DNA of 64,000 nucleotides from Nematostella vectensis (lineage: Eukaryota > Cnidaria > Anthozoa > Actiniaria > Edwardsiidae). Shown here one piece after another: positions 33,041 through 43,586 of this stretch. The translations under genes and the position numbers were made by a program. A model generated the notes under the pieces. That model saw only the letters and a program-made list of their open reading frames with translations. It ran no database searches and was not told where the DNA came from. Numbering within the stretch: position 1 is the stretch's first letter; each line of letters opens with the position of its first letter. The stretch covers positions 5,252,627-5,316,626 of the forward strand of contig NC_064048.1 in NCBI RefSeq assembly GCF_932526225.1, written 5' to 3'.

Positions 33041-34166
33041 CGAGTAAGTGATAGAGCCACGGATATGCCAGATTAGTTTTACAATATGGCCAAAAGCCAA
33101 ATTTATAATTTATTACTATCGCTCAATGGGTAATAGCCAACACACGAATAATGCATGCATTACTTAACGAGGGTACACTAGTACCATGACTCTAGCGGTA
33201 AAATTCGAGTGGAGATCCGTCAGTCAGTATGACAATAAATTCCGCAAACTTCAGGCACTTTACAACTACTCTTGGAGTTTTGACTCCAACCACCTACACA
33301 CGTTTTTTTACACCACTATAAAAGGTTAATAGCATTAACGCCACACAGGGTAGACCGGCTAACAGAACCCCACAACACCAACAGAGCAATAACATAACTA
33401 ACAGCAACGGCTGGTCTACTTTTGCAACATTTACCGCCGATAGCCGTATCATTTGCCGTTAACTACAATTCAAAGGGTTGCGCTTTACCAGCATGTAATT
33501 TCGCGCACGTATGAAGCCGCAAAGTAGCGCGAAGGGTGTACGGACAGTCGCGCCCAAGTGTGACGCACACACAACCAGCTAACAAAAGTAACGCTAATCA
33601 ATCTTCGCCAAACACACGCAATTACTAACATCCATCCCCGAAAGTCCACTTAAGGCGGGGGTTAACTTGAAAAGGTCAATTTTTCTTTTTTTACCAAAAA
33701 TCAATTATTCAATTATCAAACTTTACTTTCTCTAACTTTCAGGGTATGGTTTAAAGTAATTTTGTTATTTTTTCGCTACTTTCCAACAACCACTTGATGT
33801 TCCTAGTGCCGTTGCCATGGCAACGAAAACTGGTATCCTTTTATAACTTTTGTTTTTTACCGCCCGTATTGCTGAATTTCATGAGTGTGGAACAGGTAAG
33901 ACTGATGATAGCATCCTTCCTTTCCAAATAAATCGTTGTCTTCCTTCTTAAAATGTTTTGAAAGGGAATGCTCGTGTGTCTTTTTAGCTTTTCTGCGCAG
34001 CTTGTGATGGGAATATGTGAAAATTGTGAACAATATGTGTGACAGAGGACCCTTCGTCAAGAGCTGGGCTTTCCTCATACATCATGAGCCAATGTAGTAG
34101 CTGTGGGAAAAACTCCTGTCTAAAAGCGTCTGCATCTGTCACAGGAGCAAGTTCCCATGATGTAAT
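33041..34166. other. Intergenic, no supported gene
   Basis: A 10-12-bp inverted pair (GTAGACCGGC at about 33350 and GGCTGGTCTAC at about 33409) brackets 50 bp. Two overlapping minus-strand frames of about 73 codons at 33857-34208 have ordinary amino-acid composition but no recognised domain. Confidence 0.35.
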
Positions 34167-34663
34167 ATGAATATGACTTGCATATCTAAGCCAGCATACT
34201 ACAAGCAAGTCGAGAACACTCTAACAGCACAGGAAGAGGAGGCAGAAGCAGAGATGGGACTTGCTGCAAAACGACTTACAGAGAAACTCGAGGAGTCCCA
34301 TGAACAGCTCGGAGAGTTTGTTGATGTTGCCGTCAGCTTTGATGGCACATGGGCAAAACGAGGCTTCGCCTCGCAGACTGGATTTGTTTTTGTTGTATCA
34401 GTGGACACTGGTGAGGTTTTCGATAACTATGTCCTAAACAAAAAATGTGTGAGCTCTATTTGAACAAGTGTGATGAGAATGTCGAGGAGTTTGAGGAGTG
34501 GAGGGCAGAGCATATGGCCATGCTTGTGCTTCTCTATGCTTGTTACACAACCTTGCTTATCTCGATCGTCGACTTGTTGATCACGATAGTTCACGAAAAG
34601 GTTTTGGGCATTTTAGGTCCCAAAGATGCCGAAAATCGATCGTGTGATTGGTTTTGCAACTAA
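34167..34663 (+). pseudogene. Mutator-like transposase fragment
   Basis: The first frame (34167-34463) carries an acidic helical region and then VAVSFDGTWAKRGFASQTG with VVSVDTGEVFDNYVLNKKC. The pattern [VI]S[FY]DGTWxKRG...DTGxVxDxxVxxKxC is characteristic of metazoan Mutator-like (MULE) transposase domains, where the Asp of DGTW is the first catalytic residue (family knowledge). After Lys-Lys-Cys the frame changes by one base and continues NKCDENVEEFEEWRAEH, again as in the family. The later catalytic Asp and Glu and the zinc finger are missing, so it is inactive. Confidence 0.6.
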
Positions 34664-36289
34664 AGACTGATTTCACTTCACCATCAAGACACGTGCTTTC
34701 GCCGCCTACATCACTTTACATTGGACTATAGAGATAGTAGTTATGGTTATAAATGTGAACACAAAAAGTTCATACCATTGACAAAGTCTATCCCTATAGG
34801 TACCCTTTGTTTGCTTCTATTATTTATATTATTCGTTAAGTGTACGGTCTCTAGAGACAATCATTAAATAGTATAAAAACTGGAAAAAGGTTTTGTTTAT
34901 AACTATTTTTGTTTTTCGGTGTTTTTTTTCTTTGGAAACGCTATATAACGCATAAAACTAATAATATCATAGTTGAAGCAAATATCTATCGAAATAGGCA
35001 CAGTCAAACTTAAATGTCAAAATTGCGATGCTCCCGCATAGTGCTAATGAGTAAAATTTACTATTTTAGGCTTCCAAGAGTTACAAAAGAGAAAACGGTG
35101 GCGCTGGATGCAACCGGATGGAGATGTCAATCTTGACTGGCATATCCAGAATGTTGATGACAAGGAAGATGATAAGTGGCAAAAAAATCCTCTTTGCGAA
35201 GGCACTAAACCAAGTGACACCAAGCACTGCAGAACAAGATGAGATGTTTGAGAGAAATGAAAGAGTTATTTGAAATGGGATGATAATTGTATGGGCTTCT
35301 GAACAACGCGTGCAAAACGACTGAATGAGCCCCGAAACAGTGGTGCCTGGCCAAACTGCTTTGAAAACTGAATAAAAAATCTTGTTTAACCTAAATGGTG
35401 TAAACTTGTTGACAGCCCAAAATGTAAACTTTGCACCATTTCTTTTTGACGGTGTAACCTGGAAAAATGAAGTCCCTCCTTTTCGCGTTTTCACAAATGA
35501 TAGCTCAGCAACTCCAGAAGGCAAACACAAAACCTGCTTAGAAGGTCTCAATGCTCAAGCTGATGTTGGGCCAGGTTGTAAACTTCTGCCCAATCATCAG
35601 CCATAACATCATCAAAGGCATATGGCCTTTGTGGAGGATAGTGGTTAACAGACGAAAATTATGTCGCTATGTGGTTTGTAATGCGGGTTCCTGACTTTTA
35701 TAGGTTAAGACAAATCATACGTTTTAAATAGGTCAGGAGCAGGAGAAGCTGGTAAGCTGGAAGCTGGACAGTTGGTAAGAGGGAGTGATGTATTGACGGT
35801 TCTCCCGACGGGTCTCGGGAATATCCGATTTTCCCTGTTTAATTTGCAAAGGATCCAAATTTTGTTTTGAAACTTACTTTACAAAGTCGACAAGAGCTTT
35901 TTTGCGACATATCCCTCCGCTATTTCGGCAACAAAAAGAGCGCCAAATAGACGTTCCCGCCCGCCAATGTGTACATTTCACGCTATTTTGAATGATGTCG
36001 GCTGCCACCCAGCTGTCACTTTTTGACAGCAGCTTTAATCAATTTGACATTGCGAAAGCAGAGGGCGTTTGGACCGAGTCGGGCCCATGGTTGCAGGCTT
36101 TTGTGGGCGCAAAAAAAAACGAAACACAACGAAATAAAGCGTAACGCAACGAACAAAAATAAAACCCATGAAACAAACGTCGCTACACAGGCTAACTCGC
36201 CTACTGTAACCATGTAGACGATGTTGATCCCAGTTATTAATTTCTTCGGTGAAAAGCACCTTTAGTTACGACAATTAGCTTTGCCCTCT
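34664..36289. other. Intergenic, no supported gene
   Basis: A 156-codon minus-strand frame (35081-35551) and a 74-codon plus frame overlap; neither shows a domain and both look incidental. A poly-A/T-rich patch lies at about 36105-36170. Confidence 0.35.
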
Positions 36290-36382
36290 CGTCAGACAAG
36301 CAAGATGTTTTGTAGCTGAGAAACTTGAAGACCTCTGTTGTCAAGTTCGACCTCCCAAAGTATCCCAATCAGACAATGGCAG
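36290..36382 (+). pseudogene. Possible integrase-core scrap
   Basis: The plus strand reads VAEKLEDLCCQVRPPKVSQSDNG. PPKxxQSDNG is the neighbourhood of the second catalytic Asp in retroelement-type and Ginger/KRBA2-type integrases. Only about 30 residues are readable, so the source element cannot be named. Confidence 0.35.
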
Positions 36383-37199
36383 CTTGTTAAAAAGGCAGTA
36401 CAGGATTTGGGCAAAATGATGTAAACATGGATGAAAAAGGTCCAATCGGTTGCTGAGAAAAAAGGGTGTGATTTCATGCACATGCATAAGTTTGGGGTTA
36501 ATTGGGCTAAACAGCTAGCCTAACACCTATTCCTAGAAAAAAAGGCAGCCAATGAGGTCAACAGTAATCATTTAAGATGTTTTATGTGACAACGACCCCC
36601 CAAAAATAAGCAAGTGAGCAAGAACCCTGAGAATCAGCAAGAAAATAATCATACATATTGATTTTAGGCATAAAATGAAATAAAAACAACACATTTACTC
36701 AATCAAGTATTCAGACCGAGACCTCAATTAGACCAATTGAAGCATGACTATTCGGACCATAATCGAAATGACTTTGTAGGAGGACAGATTTCCAAGATCC
36801 AAGCTAAATAATGCAAAACAGTCAATTTGTTTCATTCTTATAGCACTAAAAAATGCTTCTGAAAATGTGTTACAGGTTGCATTGCATCGCATTAACTAAC
36901 TGTGGACTTGGCCAATATAAAATGACCTGGTGTTACCAGATGTATGGTCTTGATTACCACTGAGTTAAACATCTTAACAAAAAGGATCCCCCAGCAGTAG
37001 AAGGGGCCTTGCAACAGGCTTCAGAGACAAGGATGACTAAGTTGAGGGGACAGAAGACGGAAGAGGCAACAGAGAAAGCGTATATCCTATAAAGTAGCGT
37101 GCTGAGGACAAGGAAGAAAGAAGAGGGGGAAGCGCAAAGCAATCCTGCACACCTATGGAGATGATGACATTGTGGTAGAGTAGGATGACCCGGAGCTGG
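36383..37199. other. Intergenic, no supported gene
   Basis: Nothing recognised beyond short frames; AT-rich to 36900. Confidence 0.3.
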
Positions 37200-37337
37200 T
37201 AACAGAAGCTCAAGATGCCTTAGGTGATAGCTCAACTATCATCAGTGGAAAAAGGTGTAAATGTGGTTCGACTGGGCATCAAAGAACCTCAAATAAGACA
37301 TGTCCCCTGAGAAAAGCAGAAGGGAAGAAAAGCTAGG
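37200..37337 (+). pseudogene. Fragment with a CKCGSTGHxRTSxxxCPL zinc motif
   Basis: The plus strand reads KRCKCGSTGHQRTSNKTCPL and stops soon after. C-x-C-G-S-x-x-H-x-R-T-S-x-x-x-C-P-L is a zinc knuckle I associate with multicopy transposon or helicase-related proteins of marine invertebrates. The upstream reading is interrupted by stops. Confidence 0.35.
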
Positions 37338-37424
37338 TTCAGTTTTAGATTTTTTTTTATTTTCATCTTTTCCCTTAAAAAAAAAATAGCAAGAAGTACT
37401 AGAAGCACTAGGTAGTATTCAGCA

Positions 37425-37520
37425 AGCTGCACTATTGTTCAACTATTTGGGCCAACACAAGTAAGACCGATGTGAAGAAGTTACAGAAGATCCAGAATTT
37501 TGCTGCCATCCTCTCAGTGC
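37425..37520 (+). pseudogene. C-terminal scrap of a non-LTR reverse transcriptase
   Basis: Reads HYCSTIWANTSKTDVKKLQK and then IQNFAA. In jockey/CR1-type LINEs the segment after the thumb domain reads YC..VWG......KLQ.LQNRAAR, so this is a short LINE remnant. The catalytic core is absent. Confidence 0.5.
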
Positions 37521-38218
37521 CTGCTACGCTGACGCATGATGACGCATGTAGCGAACAGTACGTATTAGATAATAATTAACTCTGTAACCAGATAAAATTA
37601 GAGCCAGGCAGTGCTAAGCCCCGCATAATCGTACCAGAATCGAACGATCAAGCACGCACACGACGATTTCCCTCCTGATATAGCTGGATCAAGGTATGTT
37701 TTGTTCCATTTCTTTGCGGCTAGCGCACATATTTGATTTCTTACTTTGATTATTGCCTGTTGGATAGTTTGTTATCGCATAATTACGCATTTATTCCGAC
37801 GATTTTTTACTATCTTTCTGAATGAAAATGTGCGTCCCCCCAGGTTATGCATTTTAAACCAAATTGCTTTTGTTTAAATATATCCTTACATAGGAGGAGT
37901 GCCAGACACGCCAAGTGTTTCAATTTCTTTCAGTAGGAGGGAGGCGAAGACGGGGATAACCACTCCATCAACTTGGATAAATGGATTTATTAGTTTATAA
38001 AAAGCCATTGCAATAATGCCTGACAGTATAATTCGTTGTCAGAAATCATAACAATAGTCCGGCAGCCAAATGCGATTTTTTATATAACCTTGCAAGTGCT
38101 TCGATACAATGTTTTAATGTCAATTCTTATCAAACACATGATGCTGGACAATAATCTGAACAGCCAATGACCCTTGGGCATTAGGAGTTATGCAGGGACA
38201 AAGAAAATGCACACAAAC
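37521..38218. other. Intergenic, no supported gene
   Basis: AT-rich with no recognised features. Confidence 0.3.
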
Positions 38219-38363
38219 CACAGGGTACCCGCGTCATGATTTCCCAAATATATATATCAAAGTAACTTATCTTGGTACTTTTAACTCTAAAATAGAACAT
38301 TCTCACCTTTATGGATCAATGTAAAAGTCTAAGTTCGAAAGTCTGTACCACAGGGTACCCAAG
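38219..38363 (+). repeat. Two copies of CCACAGGGTACCC upstream of the CXC-domain gene
   Basis: CCACAGGGTACCCGCGTC at about 38219 and CCACAGGGTACCCAAGTC at about 38349. An inverted near copy (GGGTTACCTGTGG) lies at about 38530, and a fully inverted copy (GGGTACCCTGTGG) lies downstream of the gene at about 43323. They are candidate terminal or subterminal inverted repeats of a mobile unit. Confidence 0.45.
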
Positions 38364-38549
38364 TCCCAAAATCGAAATTTGAAATATATTTTCAATAAAA
38401 AATGCTCATTCTAAAAAAAACACTCATTACTATAAAAACACAGTTTGGTGGCATCACTCCATCACCTATAAGTGTTATAAGGTATCAATCTCCTATTCTC
38501 CCTGTTTGCTGAAAGTTTTCGTTATAGAAATGGGTTACCTGTGGCGAAT

Positions 38550-38642
38550 CATGGGTGCCTCATATTAACACATTTCTGTAATGTTTGTAACAAATGTGCC
38601 TCATATTAACACATTTCTGTAATGTTTGTAACAAATGTACAT
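38550..38642. repeat. 43-bp tandem duplication
   Basis: GTGCCTCATATTAACACATT with the following TCTGTAATGTTTGTAACAAAT occurs twice in a row without change, so the duplication is recent. Confidence 0.85.
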
Positions 38643-38740
38643 TTTAGATAGAACAAGTTCATAGATATAACAGAAACACCTTCATCACATGTTGTAAACT
38701 GATACCTGGCCTGGTGACTAGTTCCCAGGGCTACTCACAA

Positions 38741-38780
38741 TCCAAGATGGCGTCCTCAATGGCGACCCTTGGTTCTCTGT
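38741..38780 (+). promoter_or_regulatory. YY1-like motif and splice donor of a 5' exon
   Basis: CCAAGATGGCGTCC (about 38742-38755) fits the YY1 consensus (AANATGGCGNC). It is followed by CTCTGTAAGTATTT, a strong donor at 38779. An acceptor TTTCTAG lies at 39041-39047, 24 bp before ATG 39071. The ATG in the motif is out of frame with the main gene after this splice, so this is read as a 5'-UTR exon and promoter element. Confidence 0.45.
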
Positions 38781-39070
38781 AAGTATTTCTATTTAAAATC
38801 GCTTATTTGCTTGATTTGTTCAGTATAAATCATCGTTATCTATGTCGAAATTGTTTCATAGCAGTTAGAAAAAGGCGAAATTAGCATTTAAAAAAGTCTG
38901 GGTTATTTTTTTTACTTTTGAGTTAAGTCCTAAGAGAGAGAAATTCAATTGATCGCAAAAGCCAACCACTTGGCTGTTAAATTGACTAAGCAATGTTTAT
39001 AGTTTTGTGGACTGCTTCTAACTTTAGCAATTTTGTCATGTTTCTAGATTAACAAGACTTGAGAGTAATT

Positions 39071-42000
39071 ATGGCAAATAAATGCTTTTTTGACTGGAAA
39101 TTTCACTGTGATGGGAAAGGAGTCCTTGGTAAAGCGGGGCCAGCACGAATTGAATCCATTATCAAGTTTAGCAAGGACTACAACGATGACATCCATGTAA
39201 CTCTAGCTGAGCAGCTTAAGAGGAACAGCCTACTGACAATCCAATGTCACAGAGACTGTGTATCTACATACACATCCAAACAGCATTTGGATCGTCACAA
39301 GAAACGACAGGGCGGTGGTACTAGTACTAGTGAGGCTGCCAGTCAACCTGTACAGAAAAGACGCCGGTCGGATGTACCAGCATTTAGCTTCAAGGAACAC
39401 TGTCTTTTTTGTGGAGAGTTATGTGAAATAAAAAGAAACAAGAAGCATCCAGATCGCTGGAAGAAAGCAGCGTTATGCAGAACCGCCGATACGAATCCTG
39501 GCGAAAAGTCATTCAAGCATACTATTTTAGAGGCATGTACTCGACGTAATGACGACATAGCCCACGATGTAAGAATTCGCGTTGAAGGTGCTTTAAGTGA
39601 TCTGCCTGCAGCTGATGCACGCTATCACGTCCACTGCATGACAAAGTTTATGTCCCCAAAATCGATCTCTGCGGCGAGTAATGCCTCAAAGAAAAAGGAA
39701 CGTGTAGATTCTGCATTTGACCTTGTTATTGGTATGACGAACGATAAATCACGTTTATGGAATTCTATTGAGAGCTTTATTAGCAGTATCAACTGTTTGG
39801 CGGAAAGGTCTTAACACGAAGTTCAGTTCTTTCACAGGAATACTTTTCAGATGACATTGCAATCCTTTCATCTCCTGGTTTATCGAGTGTCGTAGTCTTC
39901 AAGAGGAACGCGTCAACTGTGCTGAACCTTACTAGCGACACAGAAGATGACGAAATGGATATCTTTATCAAAAGACTTGCAAAGTCAGTTCGCAATGAGG
40001 TAAAGAATTTAGACAGAGACCAACATCGCTATCAGATAAGAATCACCAAGGAGGACATGTCAATGTCAGTTAGTCAAACAATAATGGACCTGCTAGCTGC
40101 ATTGACAGATGACTTGAAAAATACCCTCCCTGCACTCCTCATTGGCAACATAGTCACCTGCGTCCTATCTAACAAACCTACGAATCTGCAGATAGCCCTC
40201 GGAAATCTAATAAGAGATTTAAAGTCGCTGATAAATCAGCTTTACCAATTCAGAATTACCTGTTCATATGATGAGATTCTTCGCTTCAAAAACTCGGCAG
40301 CTCTAGCAGCAACACGTGATATCAAGATCAGTGGAATCAAACACGGAGGTGACGGGCTCATACAAGCTGTTGCAGACAACTTTGATGCTGATATTTCGTC
40401 CCAAAACTGCAAGATAACAACACATGCCATTGCAATTTTCATCACACAACCAATGAATGCGTCAAACGAGAACGAGGACCCCAAAGAAACAATACCGAGA
40501 ATATCAAAATCTGAGATGACCACGCCAATCGACTTTGATATCCCAGTCAAACGCTACCAGGGACCTAAAACAGTTCCAATGCCTGAAAAGTGCTCTGAGA
40601 AAAGCGTTCTTCCATTGAAGGTCCTTTGCAGAGCTGTCATCTCAGAACGAAGAGCAAAAAAGCTTGACCTTTCGTTCTTGAATGACGTCATTAACAGTGA
40701 ATCCTGCCCAGAATACAATGGTTACAATTGTAACATGCTGATGAGTTTTTTTGGTGCGGTCGGTATTCTGATGCAAGGATCAGGACTCTCTGTAGTTCTA
40801 GATTCAACGTTTGCCGGAGTAACAAAGATGCTCTCTGGGAAGAAATTTCCACAGAATGTGAGGGCTTTCAGGCTAGTGGTCGAAGAGCTGTTACGAAGCC
40901 TCATGAGCGATGGAGAGGTCACCACCCCTGAAAAACTGCTAAGGCGTCTAGATGATGTAGCCAGTTTGAGCAAAACATCCAAGTTGTGGGTTGACTGCTT
41001 TATTAAGCCTGTCTTTATCATGATGCTCTACGTGCAAGCCGAACGAGAGGGTGACTGGCCTCTGCATTTGGTAGCTGTGAAGAAGATGCTTCCATATTTC
41101 TTCGCGTCTGCCCATGTGAACTATGAGCGATGGGGGCTGTATTATCTGCGTTCAATGGAAAGATTAGGAGATGAAGAGATTGACAAGTTCTTGAAAGGGG
41201 AGCATACCATGCACCATGTCCCAGGGCTGTGGAACGGAATCTGGAGTGATATGTTCATTGAGACAACCTTTATGCGCTATGGCCATGGCCCTGGAGGCAT
41301 CATCGGAATCACCCTCAAGCCGGAAACCCTGAAAACATGGGCTCTTGGTCTGCACATCTGTTTTCGCTTGGATCAGGATGTCGCCAGCATTGTAAGCAAC
41401 GAGCAAGAAGCCTGTCAGGCAACGCACGAAGAGGAGACACAAGGGAGGATCGCGTCGGATAGTGCTGACCGAGAGAGCATTCGCAAGAAGTTGGAGCTTT
41501 GCATTGATCCACTTAAAAGCTCAGCGCACACATCAAACAATGTTAACATCGTGAGTGGTCAAGTGGCTGAAAACATAGTTAATGCTCAAGATGCGGTAGT
41601 GGTTGGACAGAAGACAATGAAGGAGTTCGAGAAAGCCTGGCCCGAAGGATTTCGAAACAGCATTCCGAAGAAAGTAAAGACCGTCTCAGACAGCAAGAAG
41701 CAGTTAAAGGCTGGGACACAGAAGGTTTACGATACTAACGTGATTTACAGCCGGGTTATAGGCATCCAAGCAAGCCCAAGGGACATTGATCTAAGGAAGG
41801 TTCTGAGCCACGAGCTAGCTCCAGTGCCAACTACGGTGTTCCATGAATCTGACTTAAAGAAACGACTAGCAAGAGAATCGTCCTCGCGTAGTGCCTCTAA
41901 CGCCGCAGCAATTGTTCTGGATGGCTCTGCCGTGTTGTGAGTTGTTCATTGGCCAGCCAAAGGTGTGCTATCGGATTATGTTGAAAACTTCAAGAGCTTC

Positions 42001-43120
42001 ATAGCACAGAAACTGTCTGTTGCACCTGTCTACTTAGTTTTGACAGATATCGTGACTACAGCACGAAGAGTGTAACGAGAAATGCAAGGGAATGCGAGGC
42101 AAGCAGGGTATATCAGCTTTCGGAAACCACACCACTACCCTCACAGAAAGCAGTGCTTACTGTATCTTCTAACAAGAAGCAGCTGATGTCAATCATTTGT
42201 AACAATATCACCAAGGATGATTCATTCCATACTCAGTATACTTCAAAGAATAAGTTGGTAATCACTGGCGATTCTGTCCCGACAGAAATCTACAACGGGC
42301 TCGTCATTTCACGGAACGACCTTGCAACAACTCACGAAAAAGCCGACAACATCGTTGCGCAGCAAGCCATCATGTGTGCACGGGAGCACATCGGAACTAC
42401 GGTAGTGGTAGCAGATGACACAGATGTGTTCGTCCTCCTCGCATACCATTACTTACACGAGGGACTCACTAACCCCATGTTTATGTGCTCGCCAATCCAT
42501 AACAGAGCTTCCATCGATATCAAGGAAACAGTAGAGGCACATCGTACTATCTTACCTGCCCTACCAGCAGTGCATGCACTATCCGGCTGTGATACGGTCC
42601 CAACATACGTTGGTATTGGAAAGGGGACTGCCCTGAAGACCCTGATGGCGGATTCTGACTCGTTAACCCTGTTACTAGTCAAGCAACAAAGTTCATCGGC
42701 GCGTGCTATAGCAAAGGGATGCAAGAGAAGAGCATGTCAGATATGCGATACAGAATCTGGGCGACAAAGTTTGGCAACACTACAACATCAACGCCAAAGA
42801 TCGAATCACTGCCACCATCCACAGAAGAGTTCGCAGAAAACGTGAAGAGGGCGCACCTTCAGACTTACATCTGGAAGGCAGCACAGTCCCATGACCCTCT
42901 TCCTCTCGACCCAGTAGACTTTGGGTACATCAAGTACGAGCCCTCAAGGTCCTTACTACCAAGAACAGTACCCGACGATGTCCCACTTGTGCCAGACGAG
43001 ATCATGGCTTTAATCAGATGCAAGTGTGGAGGCTTCGACCCGTGCAGAACATTAAGGTGTAGTTGTAGCCGACTCAAGTTGCCCTGCACTCTTTTCTGTA
43101 ATTGTAATGCTGACGATTAA
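39071..43120 (+). pseudogene. Large unclassified CXC-domain protein gene, essentially intronless, broken
   Basis: A frame of about 1,340 codons was once continuous here. Segments: 39071-39814 (N-terminal region with CLFCGELC and YHVHCMTKF, likely zinc-binding), 39919-41940 extended upstream to about 39803 (large middle with SYDEILRF, then VADNFDADISSQN), about 41940-42845 (an acidic VADDTDVFVLLAYHY, then SGCDTVPT), and 42719-43120. The last ends in a CXC/tesmin-type zinc domain with spacing C-x-C-x5-C-x4-C-x-C-x6-C-x3-C-x-C. Breaks: a frame change near 39800, an in-frame TGA at 41938-41940, and frame changes near 42045 and 42690. I recall a multicopy family with this architecture in cnidarians; no named function is known to me. 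The DDTD box recalls FEN1/asteroid-like nuclease folds, which is inference only. Confidence 0.6.
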
Positions 43121-43586
43121 ATCGATAGTGGTCTACTCGAGGTGCTCTCCAGAGTCTGTACGTCATTTTTCAATGATTGTCAACAAGATAGTAACCATAC
43201 GAAACCTTTGCATCGGCAAATGTTATATGGCTTGACACACATGACTGTTTGTATCAACCATTTCAATAATTGAACAAGTATCAGTGTTTCGAACAGCTTT
43301 GTTATTTTGAAATTACGACATGGGTACCCTGTGGCTTTGACCAAGAGGGAGGTGGAAATTACATCATGCATCCCTAAAGCTACGTGATAACAGAGACACT
43401 CCACAACGGCAGAAGGTCCACTTTCGGTTCTTAATAGACAAGTAATTTATCCATATTTTCCGAAATATAACATGATCCATGATACCTTACAATAGAAGAA
43501 CTGCGCTGACAATTGCAATATGCGCTAAGGTTTTTTTTAAATAGTTGTATGAGTTGATGGTTTACTCCATTTTAGCACCCCCAAAG
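43121..43586. other. Spacer with an inverted GGGTACCCTGTGG motif
   Basis: GGGTACCCTGTGG at about 43323-43335 is the inverse of the motif at 38219 and 38349. Otherwise AT-rich, with no gene. A T-rich tract ending in TTTTAG at about 43574 is a likely acceptor for the next gene. Confidence 0.45.

Noticed and set aside
32377..33060. 227-codon minus-strand ORF
   Set aside because: Runs through the degenerate TTCGGAAG repeats and the antisense of the Arg/Gln-rich frame; composition is repeat-driven.
35081..35551. 156-codon minus-strand ORF
   Set aside because: Hydrophobic C-terminal half but no domain, no splice-supported context and overlapped by an open plus frame; no support as a gene.
38747..38778. 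ATG in CCAAGATGGCGTCC as the start codon of the CXC gene
   Set aside because: After splicing at 38779/39048 the frame is off by one from ATG 39071; the motif fits a promoter element better.
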